Positions 8,071 to 16,832 of a stretch of DNA of 64,000 nt are shown here, one piece after another (the first letter of the stretch is position 1; the number at the start of each line of letters is the position of its first letter). Both the position numbers and the translations under genes were made by a program. Under the pieces are notes generated by a model that ran no database searches, was not told the DNA's origin, and saw nothing but the letters and a program-made list of their open reading frames with translations. This DNA is from CAKZQX01 sp034435975 (GTDB taxonomy: Bacteria; Chloroflexota; Chloroflexia; Chloroflexales; Chloroflexaceae), in assembly GCA_034435975.1 (NCBI GenBank), contig DAOTWD010000032.1, forward strand, positions 11,798 through 75,797, in the 5' to 3' direction.

Positions 8071-9257
8071 GCCGTTTGATCCTTTCGGGACGCAATCTGT
8101 CCATCATGACAGGCTATTTCACTGAATAATGCAGCAATCCGCTTCCCGTAGGTTTTGTCGGTATAATAGGTCTCCACGTGTTTCCGACCTTTGATTCCCA
8201 TCATCCGTGCACGTTCAGGATCGTTAATTAAGGTCAACAGCGCCTGAGCCAGGGCGTGATAATCACGCGGCTCAATCAGGATACCCATCTCCCCATCTAC
8301 CAGAAATTCAGGGACGCCACCAGCGCGTGTTGCAACTACTGGCTTGCCCATCGCCATAGCTTCCAGCGCAACCAGGCCAAACGGCTCTTCGTGACTGGGC
8401 ATCGTAGACACGGTAGCACAGGCAAACACCTCAGGAAGATCCGAGCGGTGGCCGATCAGTTTGACACGGTGCCCAACATCCAGTTCCGCAATCAGACGTT
8501 CGAGGGTTACGAGAAATCCCTCCACATTCTCGCCACCGGCCAGTAGAAAGTAGGTATCAGGGCGTTCTTTGAGAACCAGCGCAGCGGCACGGATCAGGTC
8601 ATCCTGGCCCTTAAATGGTGAGAGGCGTCCTGCCAGTACCACGACCGGCGCATCGGCTGGAATGTTCCATTCACTGCGAATCCTGGCACCGGATACGGTC
8701 GGGTCATAGCGTTCAACCGTGATCGCGTTGGGAATGGTCACGAGCTTGTGGGGATCATCAACATACGGAAGAAAAGCCCGGCGCATATTTTCACTGCTCA
8801 CCGTTATTTTGTGTGCATGTTTGATGACGCGCTGGTGCAGGCGACTGTTTGCCAGGTAGTGCGTAATCTGTGCATTTAAGACGAGTGGACGACCGGTTAA
8901 AAGCGATACACCGTAGGTAATGCTCATTCCAACCGTGCGGTCAACAGTATAAAGCACATCGATTTTTTCGCGTTTCACCAGTGTGGTGACACGAGTCACG
9001 GTCAGCAGTGCTTCTAAAGCACGGAGTGGTTTGCCCAGGCGTGTCGGTGGATGCAATTCACTCCCACCCACTTCCATTGGGATGATTGTCACATGCGGCA
9101 AACCACGTAAAAATTCATACACCTTGCCACGCGGGGCCGAGACTGCATAGATGTGAAAATGTGCGGGTTCCAGGTAGGGGAGTCCCAGTAATACCATGGC
9201 AATGTCACCGCCTATGTACCCGGCTGCGTTGACGATTAAGATTTTTGTTTGTGACAC
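8067..9257 (-). CDS. Family 4 glycosyltransferase
   Basis: A 396-residue GT4 enzyme. The N-terminus 'TKILIVNAAGYIGGDIAMVLLG' is the first Rossmann-like unit. The donor-binding half contains 'APVVVLAGRLSPFKGQDDLI', 'VFACATVSTMPSHEEPFGLVALEAMAMGKP' in sequence, and 'GEMGILIEPRDYHALAQAL'. The E-x7-E motif (EPFGLVALE) is intact. The start is GTG at 9257, with AGAGGAG upstream. It overlaps the next gene by four bases and follows the DxD protein gene by 27 bp, so they form one transcription unit. It is probably a cytoplasmic or membrane-peripheral enzyme of exopolysaccharide repeat-unit synthesis. Confidence 0.9.
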   Translation of the reverse strand: MSQTKILIVNAAGYIGGDIAMVLLGLPYLEPAHFHIYAVSAPRGKVYEFLRGLPHVTIIPMEVGGSELHPPTRLGKPLRALEALLTVTRVTTLVKREKIDVLYTVDRTVGMSITYGVSLLTGRPLVLNAQITHYLANSRLHQRVIKHAHKITVSSENMRRAFLPYVDDPHKLVTIPNAITVERYDPTVSGARIRSEWNIPADAPVVVLAGRLSPFKGQDDLIRAAALVLKERPDTYFLLAGGENVEGFLVTLERLIAELDVGHRVKLIGHRSDLPEVFACATVSTMPSHEEPFGLVALEAMAMGKPVVATRAGGVPEFLVDGEMGILIEPRDYHALAQALLTLINDPERARMMGIKGRKHVETYYTDKTYGKRIAALFSEIACHDGQIASRKDQTA

Positions 9258-9284
9258 AGGCTTGCTCCTCTTGTGGATATGCCG

Positions 9285-10163
9285 TCATGCAAAAAAGCGC
9301 TCGATGCGCCGGGTAGCGCGCACCTGCGCCCAGTTGAAGAGATTGTATGCCCGGCCTGGGACGGTGCGAAGAGGAACTGGCGCAGCATGCGGGTCAATCG
9401 TCCGGGCATAGGCCCGAAACTCATCGATTCGGTGGCGTACGAGTGAAACAAAATGTCCACCCACCAGATCTTTCGTGAATTTAGAACTGGTCTGAAGTAC
9501 CGGTATCTGACGCGCATCCCACATCCGTGCCCCGATGCGTACCCCAAGCGCTGACCAGCATGTTTGTTCTTGCCACCAGCCCCGATGCCCGGTATAGGTA
9601 AACCGTGGTTCGTTATCGATTAGCAGATGTTCGATAAAATCCAGATCATAGGCGGTCTTCTGGAGAAAAACCAGCCCGGCATTGACCCGACTGAGCAGTT
9701 TTAAACCACCCAGTTGCCAGGGCTTGAGTGAATAGGAGTCCTGATAATCCTGCATAAAAATGATCGATGTCTGGTTGTCCGGGAGCTGAAACAGACCGGA
9801 GAAAGGCCGAAAAAAGAGAATATCCGTATCACAATAGGCCATATTGCCCTCTCCCAACAATACCACATCGAAGAGTTTCAGTCCCAGTACCGATGTGCGC
9901 CGAAAGTTGGCACAGTAGGGATAGTTATGTAACAATGACGCCAGCAACTCATCAGCCTCCGCTCGTGAGATGATGGTGACACCGGGTAGCCCTTGCTGTA
10001 ATTTTGCAACATCCTCCGGGGTTAATGATCCGTCATCGTGTAAAATAGAACGGAGTGGCTCCTGGGAGAAGGTATGCAGGGAGCGTAAACACATAAGCGC
10101 CATATCAACATCACGATGGCAGATCAAACTATGCACTTCTTGAACGCATGGACTGGCCGGCAT
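9285..10163 (-). CDS. Putative GT-A-like protein with DxD motif, function unknown
   Basis: About 292 residues from ATG 10163, chosen because AAGGAGT sits just upstream; the frame is open 11 codons further. 'VHSLICHRDVDMALMCLRSL' resembles the first strand and helix of nucleotide-diphospho-sugar transferases, and 'GEGNMAYCDTDILFFRPF' gives a DTD-type metal motif after a hydrophobic strand. 'GGLKLLSRVNAGLVFL' resembles the acceptor region of GT8/GT-A proteins. The specific family is not recognised. It heads the minus-strand glycosyltransferase run, so a sugar-transfer role is reasonable but unproven. Confidence 0.6.
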   Translation of the reverse strand: MPASPCVQEVHSLICHRDVDMALMCLRSLHTFSQEPLRSILHDDGSLTPEDVAKLQQGLPGVTIISRAEADELLASLLHNYPYCANFRRTSVLGLKLFDVVLLGEGNMAYCDTDILFFRPFSGLFQLPDNQTSIIFMQDYQDSYSLKPWQLGGLKLLSRVNAGLVFLQKTAYDLDFIEHLLIDNEPRFTYTGHRGWWQEQTCWSALGVRIGARMWDARQIPVLQTSSKFTKDLVGGHFVSLVRHRIDEFRAYARTIDPHAAPVPLRTVPGRAYNLFNWAQVRATRRIERFFA

Positions 10164-10284
10164 ATGGGACTCCTTCACGGTTTTTCGGCTATGCATGGGT
10201 TCTTCCGCTGTTCATCATCTCCGACACGCTTGTCATTCTGATGAATACTGGCGCATAGGAGATCAATATTTTGTAAGGTTCCTC

Positions 10285-10399
10285 GTAACCGTTCAGGTGG
10301 CACCTGCGCCGGCAGGGTGCGGGGCCTGTGGCTCCCACAAAACCGAAGAGACTCCCGGAGGGGCAATGCCCCTCCGAACCACCCCACCTGAACGGTTAC
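10285..10399. repeat. Palindromic intergenic repeat with 16-bp perfect inverted ends
   Basis: gtaaccgttcaggtgg (10285-10300) and its exact reverse complement (10384-10399) enclose 83 bp. A second perfect palindrome, cggaggggca-a-tgcccctccg, lies inside at 10356-10376. The outer motif, acctgaacggtta, recurs at 18097-18110, 19989-20000 (tctgaacggtta) and, with one change, 24528-24540. The whole could fold into a long stem and may act as a terminator between the genes on either side. It has no coding content. Confidence 0.75.
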
Positions 10400-10402
10400 A
10401 GG

Positions 10403-11779
10403 TTACTCCGTACTCAAAGACCAGATCGCAATATCGCGGACATGCCAGCTGTGCCCCAAATTTTCGCCTCGGATCTGCACCGATGTAATACCGGCTGGTA
10501 CAGGTGTCCAGTATGACTTGAAGTGATACCCTTCTGTCCGTTGCTGCACCTGAAGTTGTGCGGGTTGCCAGGTATTGCCACCATCGAAACTGACCTGTAG
10601 ATTGGTCGCTGCGGCGGCAAAGCGCAGGTGGGCGTTGGCCGGAGCCGGGGCTGGAAAGTGAACGTCAGGACTGGTGGTTGCATCGACAAAGCGTTTATCG
10701 GCATGCAACATGGTGAATGGACGGGAGGGATGAATGCTAATATTGTCCCAGTGCCAGGTGTTCGGATGGCATTCATCAAAGGGGCATTCTTTGCGCGGGG
10801 TATAGGAATGATGCCCAAATTGCACAATCCCCTGACTCCAATCCAATTCTGGAATGGTGTTGTCAATCCACCAGAAATTATAGTCGGGCATGCCAAATTT
10901 GAGATGTGTACGCGAAATACGCAACTCAAAGGTATCACGCCGCTGGGCGCTGGGAGTCAAAAAGTCTTGATAGCCGCGCCACCAGTTGGCACCATCAATA
11001 CCGGTCACGTTAAAATCACGCACCAGTGATCCGCGAAAGACAGTGCCGTTGTTGTGATGCCCCATTACGATGTGAATAGCATGCCGCGGTTCGCCACTCA
11101 GATCGGGCATCCACAGTTGTAACGGTAATTGCAAATGATCCTGATACGGTGTGATCCAGAAGCTCACCCAATCGCGACCGGATGTGCGTTCAGTTGACAG
11201 GTCAAAGCGGATAACCGCTTCTCCCTCCGAAAAATCCACCATATGGTTGGGGGTGAGGTAAATAACGCCATATCCTGTAGCATTGATAGCGGTCATCATA
11301 TGATTGCGACAAATAAAAACCGCGTCTTCATAGGCACTGATCTGATGGCGGGCAGGCGGGGGTGTGCAATCGCTGCCGTGTGCGGCCTGCATCGGCTCCA
11401 GCGTTTTCCAGGTATCACCATCACGGGAATGAATAGTAATATCCCAATTATCTGGACGCCATGGCTGTGGTTGTGATGGATTGCCATCAAATGTTTCCAG
11501 AAAAGACGGCGTCATACCATCAGGATCAGCGGCGTAATCGGAGTCAGGATCGGGATCGATATCAGGATCAGGAGCAGGATTGGGAACCGGGTCGGGAGCA
11601 GGGTGAGATCCCGTATTCTGCCCATGCAGAATGAGTGCGATGAAGATTTTGTTGTCTGACTGGTTACCCTGGGTTGGCAGATAATGGGTGGCTAATAGAC
11701 GGGCAAGCGAGATCTGGATTAAAAAGGTGAACAACAGGATGCTTATCAGGGCAACTGGTTGCTTGATTTTATGAATCAT
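10403..11779 (-). CDS. Secreted protein with beta-sandwich domain and Asp/Pro linker
   Basis: About 458 residues from ATG 11779, which has AGGAGT upstream; the frame is open to 11842. The N-terminus 'MIHKIKQPVALISILLFTFL' is a signal peptide or anchor. A 'PDPVPNPAPDPDIDPDPDS' linker follows, then a large beta-rich region: 'FLETFDGNPSQPQPWRPDNW', 'AVIRFDLSTERTSGRDWVSF' and 'WHWDNISIHPSRPF'. This pattern fits concanavalin-like or carbohydrate-binding domains. The final ~100 residues form another small beta module. No catalytic residues are identified. Just after the signal lies 'NKIFIALILHG', comparable to the hydrophobic FLPLV patch of the lipoprotein at 3592. It is probably an extracellular glycan-associated protein. 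Confidence 0.65.
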   Translation of the reverse strand: MIHKIKQPVALISILLFTFLIQISLARLLATHYLPTQGNQSDNKIFIALILHGQNTGSHPAPDPVPNPAPDPDIDPDPDSDYAADPDGMTPSFLETFDGNPSQPQPWRPDNWDITIHSRDGDTWKTLEPMQAAHGSDCTPPPARHQISAYEDAVFICRNHMMTAINATGYGVIYLTPNHMVDFSEGEAVIRFDLSTERTSGRDWVSFWITPYQDHLQLPLQLWMPDLSGEPRHAIHIVMGHHNNGTVFRGSLVRDFNVTGIDGANWWRGYQDFLTPSAQRRDTFELRISRTHLKFGMPDYNFWWIDNTIPELDWSQGIVQFGHHSYTPRKECPFDECHPNTWHWDNISIHPSRPFTMLHADKRFVDATTSPDVHFPAPAPANAHLRFAAAATNLQVSFDGGNTWQPAQLQVQQRTEGYHFKSYWTPVPAGITSVQIRGENLGHSWHVRDIAIWSLSTE

Positions 11780-11911
11780 AGAATATAGGTACTCCTGGAT
11801 TATCAATACGACGTAGTAAATTGAGACATCAGACCTGATCACTGCTGGTTTTTAGTATACATCCTGGATCTACACACGGTTGCTTACGCAGGACATCCGC
11901 GGATTGGTTCT

Positions 11912-12523
11912 TTACGCATCTAACGTCTTAATGGCACGGGCGGGCACACCTGCCACCAGTGTATGCGGTGGTACATCACGGTTGACCACACTCCCGGCTG
12001 CAACGATGGCCCCTGATCCGATGGTAACACCGGGGAGGATCGTGGAGCGTGAACACAACCAGGTACCAGCACCGATCGTTACTGGTAGCCGTTGCGGTGA
12101 TCCGACGCGGCGATCTGCGCCACCAATGTCATGCGTCGTCGTCAGTATCATCGTTTCGTGTCCCAATCCGACGCGATCACCGATAGTAATGGTGGCCCCC
12201 AGTTCCAACACACAGCCGATATTGATCCAACATTCGCGGCCAAACGAGAGGCGTTGGGTAATATTACCAGTACCGGTAATCGTTGGCATTCCCCAGATGA
12301 CGGTGCCATGGCCGACAGTGAATCCGGCCATACGTAGCGCATAGGCGCGCAGGCGACTGCCGGCATACAGCGGTAATGGGGCAAGCAACCATTGCATCAG
12401 AAGAAGACGCGGGTGAAATCCCTGTAGTTCTTCACGGGCCACCCGTTCAAGATGCCAGGGCGTGAACTGACGTTGTGCGGTTGCATATATCGGGTGTTGC
12501 GGTTGATCTATTTTTCTTGTCAT
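11912..12523 (-). CDS. Left-handed beta-helix (hexapeptide) acyltransferase
   Basis: About 203 residues. From residue ~70 onward hexapeptide repeats run through 'GHGTVIWGMPTITGTGNITQ', 'ITIGDRVGLGHETMILTTTH', 'VTIGAGTWLCSRSTILPGVT' and 'IGSGAIVAAGSVVNRDVPPH'. It ends with 'LVAGVPARAI', the standard end of the maltose/galactoside O-acetyltransferase (LacA/WcaF) group. The catalytic His is in TTTHDIG. ATG 12523 has AAGG upstream and is preferred to the further ATG at 12547. In this setting it most likely O-acetylates a sugar of the exopolysaccharide using acetyl-CoA. It follows the Wzy-like gene by about 30 bp. Confidence 0.88.
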   Translation of the reverse strand: MTRKIDQPQHPIYATAQRQFTPWHLERVAREELQGFHPRLLLMQWLLAPLPLYAGSRLRAYALRMAGFTVGHGTVIWGMPTITGTGNITQRLSFGRECWINIGCVLELGATITIGDRVGLGHETMILTTTHDIGGADRRVGSPQRLPVTIGAGTWLCSRSTILPGVTIGSGAIVAAGSVVNRDVPPHTLVAGVPARAIKTLDA

Positions 12524-12555
12524 GGGCAGCCTTAATTCTGGTGTCAAAGCACCAT

Positions 12556-14115
12556 TTACAGGGGGCGTAAGCCAGGGAGTGGCAGCGGATCAGGTTGCCA
12601 GGGCCAGCGCTTTGGTGGTAATTGCACGGGTTGGGCCACGATCCGTTCCAGGCTATTGATCAGGCCCATTGACATGCCCACATAAATCATGCTTTGTGGC
12701 TCCCAGGCCATATCCACATAGGCAAAAATGAAATGCATCACAATGTATAACACGGCGGTCAATGCAATAGCACTCAAATCACCACCGGGCATACGTGCCA
12801 GAACCTGAACGCCTTTAATAATCGACAATCCCACCATAAACAGCATTGCCAGAAAGCCACCGATACCGGTTTTGATCCAGATCCACAAGATCGAGTTATG
12901 CGGAATATACTCCCACCACTCAAAAAAGCTAATATCGGCCATGGGCACAATAATATGGAACTTCTGTCCAAACCCTACTCCGGTGAGAGGGGAGGTTCTA
13001 ATGGTAAAGAGAATATTTATGTTTTCGAGTATCCGATAGAGATTCGAGGATTGATCACGTTCACTGCTGGAATCCTCGGCGACTACAGACTTGATCGCAC
13101 GCGCGGGCATTCCGATTGCTCCAGAACTGTTCCAGAAGGCTCCCACATAGAGAGTGCCGATCATGGCGGCAACAGGAGCAATCAAGAAAAAGGCCTTGCG
13201 ATTGTGCCAGTACAGAACTGCAAAGACAAAAACCAGTGCAATCGCCAGTGTCACAAAGGCGGCGCGACGCTGATTCGCAAAGAAGCTGAGTAAGACAACG
13301 GGCATCATAACGGGCAGAACAAGGCGACGTGCATATGACGCTCTGAATATCCAGCTACCAATCACCATGATAAAAAACGTGTTGGCATGCACCGAAGAGG
13401 GATGCCCGGCGATCCGGTCTACAGTACTCAAATCGAAATGCAGCACGGTTGCCACAAACCAGGAACCGGCGAACCCGTTGAGAAAAATGGCGATCATCAC
13501 CAGCCATAGCAAAATACTCACCTGCCGACGTGTCTCGATCAAGTTGCTCGTCAAGACGAACATCAGTGGCAGATAGTAGATCGCCCGCGATTCCCACAAA
13601 CCAATATTCACGTTTCCACCGCGCCCCAATCCATAGACCAGACCAAAAGTAATAAACGCAATAAAGAGCATTGTGGGCCAGAACAGGAGACCGGTATAGA
13701 ATGATTGGAGTTTGCGCTGAAACACAGCTCTACCCAGCCAGGATACATATGTCAGGACAAGAAACGACTCCAGCGGGCTAAAGATGATTGCGTTGTTGAG
13801 AAACAACAGCGACTCACCACTGGAAAAGTTCTTGATAAACGGATACCAGTAGACCAGCGCCGAATCAGCGGCCATACCCAGGCCCATGATAAGGTACACC
13901 CCATAGCGCGGGCAATAGAAGATGAGGGTAACGCCAGCGATGTACACAAACCAGCCAAATAACGCCAGATCTGGCCCACTACGCCCCATCGAGAGGCCCA
14001 ACAGGGTTGTGATTCCAATCAGACACCCAAACCAGAGCCACCATCTGATGGTCGCCTGTCTTGCCTGCACGTTGACACTGATGATATCCGATCGTGGTGT
14101 AAAAGTGGTGATCAT
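12556..14115 (-). CDS. O-antigen ligase / Wzy-type polymerase family membrane protein
   Basis: About 519 residues from ATG 14115. The longer frame to 14295 runs through a non-coding palindromic repeat and is rejected. About ten to twelve hydrophobic segments are visible, for example 'WWLWFGCLIGITTLLGLSMG', 'VTLIFYCPRYGVYLIMGLGM' and 'AAFVTLAIALVFVFAVLYW'. A large loop lies between 'NINILFTIRTSPLTGVGFG' and 'NSILWIWIKTGIGGFLAML', the arrangement of PF04932 polymerases and ligases. In an exopolysaccharide locus with flippase and chain-length genes this is the likely repeat-unit polymerase acting outside the membrane. Ligase and polymerase roles cannot be told apart by sequence alone. Confidence 0.82.
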   Translation of the reverse strand: MITTFTPRSDIISVNVQARQATIRWWLWFGCLIGITTLLGLSMGRSGPDLALFGWFVYIAGVTLIFYCPRYGVYLIMGLGMAADSALVYWYPFIKNFSSGESLLFLNNAIIFSPLESFLVLTYVSWLGRAVFQRKLQSFYTGLLFWPTMLFIAFITFGLVYGLGRGGNVNIGLWESRAIYYLPLMFVLTSNLIETRRQVSILLWLVMIAIFLNGFAGSWFVATVLHFDLSTVDRIAGHPSSVHANTFFIMVIGSWIFRASYARRLVLPVMMPVVLLSFFANQRRAAFVTLAIALVFVFAVLYWHNRKAFFLIAPVAAMIGTLYVGAFWNSSGAIGMPARAIKSVVAEDSSSERDQSSNLYRILENINILFTIRTSPLTGVGFGQKFHIIVPMADISFFEWWEYIPHNSILWIWIKTGIGGFLAMLFMVGLSIIKGVQVLARMPGGDLSAIALTAVLYIVMHFIFAYVDMAWEPQSMIYVGMSMGLINSLERIVAQPVQLPPKRWPWQPDPLPLPGLRPL

Positions 14116-14172
14116 AATGTGACTATGGTGGTTGTAAATCTTGTTCCGTTGATCATATAGCAATGCTATATC

Positions 14173-14210
14173 AGTTGTGAAAACCGGTAGTCCGGGCTTA
14201 AGCCGGGACA
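14173..14210. repeat. Partial copy of a palindromic repeat (family 2)
   Basis: agttgtgaaaaccggtagtc continues into a gggctt-aagcc palindrome. It matches the first ~38 bp of the copies at 18260 and 63528. It lies in the gap between the Wzy-like gene and the 47-residue membrane protein gene. Confidence 0.55.
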
Positions 14211-14313
14211 GTTGTGACGATCGAGACTGCAGGCTGTCGCAAGGTGAAGGGTGTGGATGGGCCGTAGCGCATGCACCTGCTCTCCGTGGCCGCATGTCCC
14301 CCGGAACGGGTAC

Positions 14314-14457
14314 TCAAATCTGATTAAACACAAAGTAGCTAATACTGACCAGGACACACAATGCAGCCAGCATCCATAGCGTAAACGTCAAATCTTTTTT
14401 GCGTAATATCACGGCGATAATGGCGCACAAGAATATATAACCGAGAAAGACCTTCAT
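14314..14457 (-). CDS. Small membrane protein, 47 residues, two hydrophobic segments
   Basis: ATG 14457 to TGA 14314. The translation begins 'MKVFLGYIFLCAIIAVILRK', a first membrane segment ending in a positive cluster RKKD. A second hydrophobic stretch follows, 'LWMLAALCVLVSISYFVF', then 'NQI'. The charge pattern fits a small two-pass hairpin protein. It starts 14 bp after the stop of the CpsD-like gene and is read in the same direction, with GAGG about 13 bases upstream of the ATG. It shows no similarity I can name. A partner or regulator of the Wzx/Wzy machinery is possible but unproven. The clean membrane pattern and operon position argue that it is real. Confidence 0.6.
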   Translation of the reverse strand: MKVFLGYIFLCAIIAVILRKKDLTFTLWMLAALCVLVSISYFVFNQI

Positions 14458-14471
14458 ATCACTCGCGTACC

Positions 14472-15266
14472 TCAGCCTTCAGGTAAAAACGCTCGTATCC
14501 ATCTGGGCGTGTGAATATAGGTTTTGTTCAGCACCACTCCCAGCATCGGTAAATGTTTGACTTCGTCTAACCCCATTTTTACATCGTTGACCGGTGTAAT
14601 ACCCTGATGTACCACCATGCAACAGGCGCTCCCCAGTGAAGCCAGTGCAATAGCATCACTGGTCAACATAATGGCTGGAATGTCCAGAATAAGATGATCA
14701 AACCGCTGATTCAGTTCCTCGATGCAGTTCTTCAGCATATCACTCCGGGCAATTAACGGGCGTTGACTCATTGGTAGATCACCGGCTGGGAGCAGGCTGA
14801 GATTCGGACGATCGGTCTGGATCAAGACGTCATCAAGCGCTGCTCTCTGCAATAATACCCCTGCCAGACCGGGATTATCTCTCATTAGACCATGCGTATC
14901 AGCTTGATCTGGCGTACGACGGGCGGTCTGTTTTGATCCTCGCTTTTTCGTTGAAGTAGATAGGTGATCATACATACCAGGGTTATACCAGTTTAACTCA
15001 AGCGCACACACCCGGGTATCCAGATCGTTTGCCAGGGTTGCTGCTAACGCGAGAGAAATATAGGTAACACCTTCTTTGCGCAATGTTGCGATAACCGAGA
15101 TCCGTGCCGGGAGGTTCTCGCGGTGCATAATCCCGGTGATCATCCGGCGTACATTATTGGCTGCCTCTGTGGGTATCGCGTAGAAGGGCGTCCCATCCAT
15201 AGCTCGCAAAGGTACAGTGGTCTCTTGAGCGCTACTTTTTTTACGCGGTTTTTGCCCTTTTGCCAT
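14472..15266 (-). CDS. CpsD/BY-kinase-like protein with degenerate P-loop
   Basis: 264 residues with the overall plan of the cytoplasmic tyrosine-kinase domain (CpsD/Wzc C-terminal type). 'RISVIATLRKEGVTYISLAL' sits where Walker A should be, but the GKS/T core is missing. The Walker A' position reads 'VCALELNWYNPG', where the family has a hydrophobic-DxD segment. The Walker B-like 'FDHLILDIPAIMLTSDAIAL' is kept. The C-terminus lacks the usual Tyr cluster, with only one Tyr near the end (Tyr in KTYIHTP). It therefore looks like a structural or regulatory relative that may not hydrolyse ATP. It lies 7 bp after the flippase and in the same direction as the Wzz-like gene, the normal partner. Confidence 0.75.
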   Translation of the reverse strand: MAKGQKPRKKSSAQETTVPLRAMDGTPFYAIPTEAANNVRRMITGIMHRENLPARISVIATLRKEGVTYISLALAATLANDLDTRVCALELNWYNPGMYDHLSTSTKKRGSKQTARRTPDQADTHGLMRDNPGLAGVLLQRAALDDVLIQTDRPNLSLLPAGDLPMSQRPLIARSDMLKNCIEELNQRFDHLILDIPAIMLTSDAIALASLGSACCMVVHQGITPVNDVKMGLDEVKHLPMLGVVLNKTYIHTPRWIRAFLPEG

Positions 15267-15273
15267 ACGTGTG

Positions 15274-16770
15274 TCAGACTCCTGGGATGCCGGGTGACTC
15301 AGCCTCTGGTCGGCGGAAACGTGCTAATCCCTGCCGTGCAAGATCGGTAAACATGGCTATTTCTGTTGATGGGACTGCACGGGTTAGGAAAATCAAGCCC
15401 GTATAGGTCAGCGCCCCCAGGCCAATCGTGATAGCCAGGGGCATTGCTTCTGACCACCAGCAGACCCCTACCATCGCCATACCTGATCCCGCTGACAACA
15501 ACACTGTACGGACGTTTGACCATGCAAAGATGCCACGGGGCAGCAACAGAATACCGGCGCTGACCATGCCAAACTCGGTGATGAGATAGCTGATTGCGCC
15601 TGCCAGTGCCCCGATGCCAAAGATACGTTGGCACCATGGGATAAGATAAATATCCATAGGTATCGTCGCTACCGTCGCCACAAAAATAACCAGTGTCCAC
15701 TGGTTCACGCGATCTGTGGCGATCACAAAGCGCCCGAACATCGTGGACAGATAGGTGAAAATCAAGGATATGGCCATGAACGCCACGATCAAGCCACTTG
15801 GCGCGAATTCCTTGCCAAAGAGTAAGATGACGATGCGATCCGAAATAGCAAACAAGCCCATGCCAATGGGTACTCCCAGCAAAAGCATCAGATCGAATCC
15901 CCGACCCATTACACGCAACGATGCCTCGGGTACATTGGCATAACTGCGGGCAATCGCGGGGAAGATAGCGGTTGTTAAAATCACGGGCAGGAACATAAAG
16001 GCGCTGGTCAGGCGGAGAGCCACACTGTACAAACCAATTTCAGCTTCATTGACCAGGATCGAGAGCAGTAAAACATCGACTTGAAAATACACCGTAACGA
16101 TCAGTACCGACATAAGATAAGGGGCGCTGGATTTAAGCATATCCAGCGACTCGTGTAATCGAAACCGTAGATGCAATCGATAACGACGGTTAAGGAAGTA
16201 CAACTGAAGCACCATCTCCGTAAAAGCCGCGATGACAATAACGACCGCAACGATATATACACCGTAGCCCATAAGCAAGATGATAATACCCAGAACCGTA
16301 TTGACCAGTTTCCCACCGATAAGCGATAGTGAGGCCAATTCCATACGTTCCAGTCCATATAAAGCCGACTGAAACGTCTGAGTAAATTGGCCGATCACAA
16401 CAGAAACTCCAATGATATAGACAATATGCGTCGTTATTGTGGGATAGTGCAACAGATGCATATAGAGCGCAACCCCGCCAAACCCCAGGATACAAAAGAA
16501 CCCGCGGGTCACCATACTGGCCCCAATTAATTCCGGGGTTTTGTCAGGATACCGTGCAATCTCCTTCATCAAGTAGGTGTCCATCCCAAAAGCGATCAGC
16601 ACTCCAGCGATAGCCCAGATCGATTGGGCAAAAGTAAGTTGCCCAACCGCAGTTGCGCCGAGATACCGAGGGAGAAAAACCATTAACGCCAGAGTCAAGG
16701 CCCAGGTAATGATCTGTGAGAGCATCAAGGCGCTCGCGTTTTTGAAAATCGTCACTTTGGAGTCATTCAT
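15274..16770 (-). CDS. Polysaccharide flippase, Wzx/MOP superfamily
   Basis: 498 residues with about 12-14 predicted membrane segments and the typical N-terminus: 'IFKNASALMLSQIITWALTL', 'LPRYLGATAVGQLTFAQSIW', 'GMDTYLMKEIARYPDKTPEL'. Later 'DVLLLSILVNEAEIGLYSVA' is the hallmark TM7 region of the polysaccharide biosynthesis (PF01943/PF13440) group. The length is normal. The protein would move lipid-linked repeat units across the membrane for polymerisation. The C-terminal 40 residues are soluble and proline-rich. It lies between the Wzz-like gene (62 bp gap) and the CpsD-like gene (7 bp gap), a coherent Wzx/Wzz/CpsD set. Confidence 0.92.
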   Translation of the reverse strand: MNDSKVTIFKNASALMLSQIITWALTLALMVFLPRYLGATAVGQLTFAQSIWAIAGVLIAFGMDTYLMKEIARYPDKTPELIGASMVTRGFFCILGFGGVALYMHLLHYPTITTHIVYIIGVSVVIGQFTQTFQSALYGLERMELASLSLIGGKLVNTVLGIIILLMGYGVYIVAVVIVIAAFTEMVLQLYFLNRRYRLHLRFRLHESLDMLKSSAPYLMSVLIVTVYFQVDVLLLSILVNEAEIGLYSVALRLTSAFMFLPVILTTAIFPAIARSYANVPEASLRVMGRGFDLMLLLGVPIGMGLFAISDRIVILLFGKEFAPSGLIVAFMAISLIFTYLSTMFGRFVIATDRVNQWTLVIFVATVATIPMDIYLIPWCQRIFGIGALAGAISYLITEFGMVSAGILLLPRGIFAWSNVRTVLLSAGSGMAMVGVCWWSEAMPLAITIGLGALTYTGLIFLTRAVPSTEIAMFTDLARQGLARFRRPEAESPGIPGV

Positions 16771-16832
16771 GGCAGTGCTGCATCTTTCAGGTTAGCAGGA
16801 AATAGAAACGAATTGTGGATCGTCAGGTTCTC

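Noticed and set aside
14116..14295. N-terminal extension of the Wzy-like protein to 14295
   Set aside because: The extension crosses a palindromic repeat and encodes a basic, low-quality sequence; ATG 14115 fits the membrane protein start.
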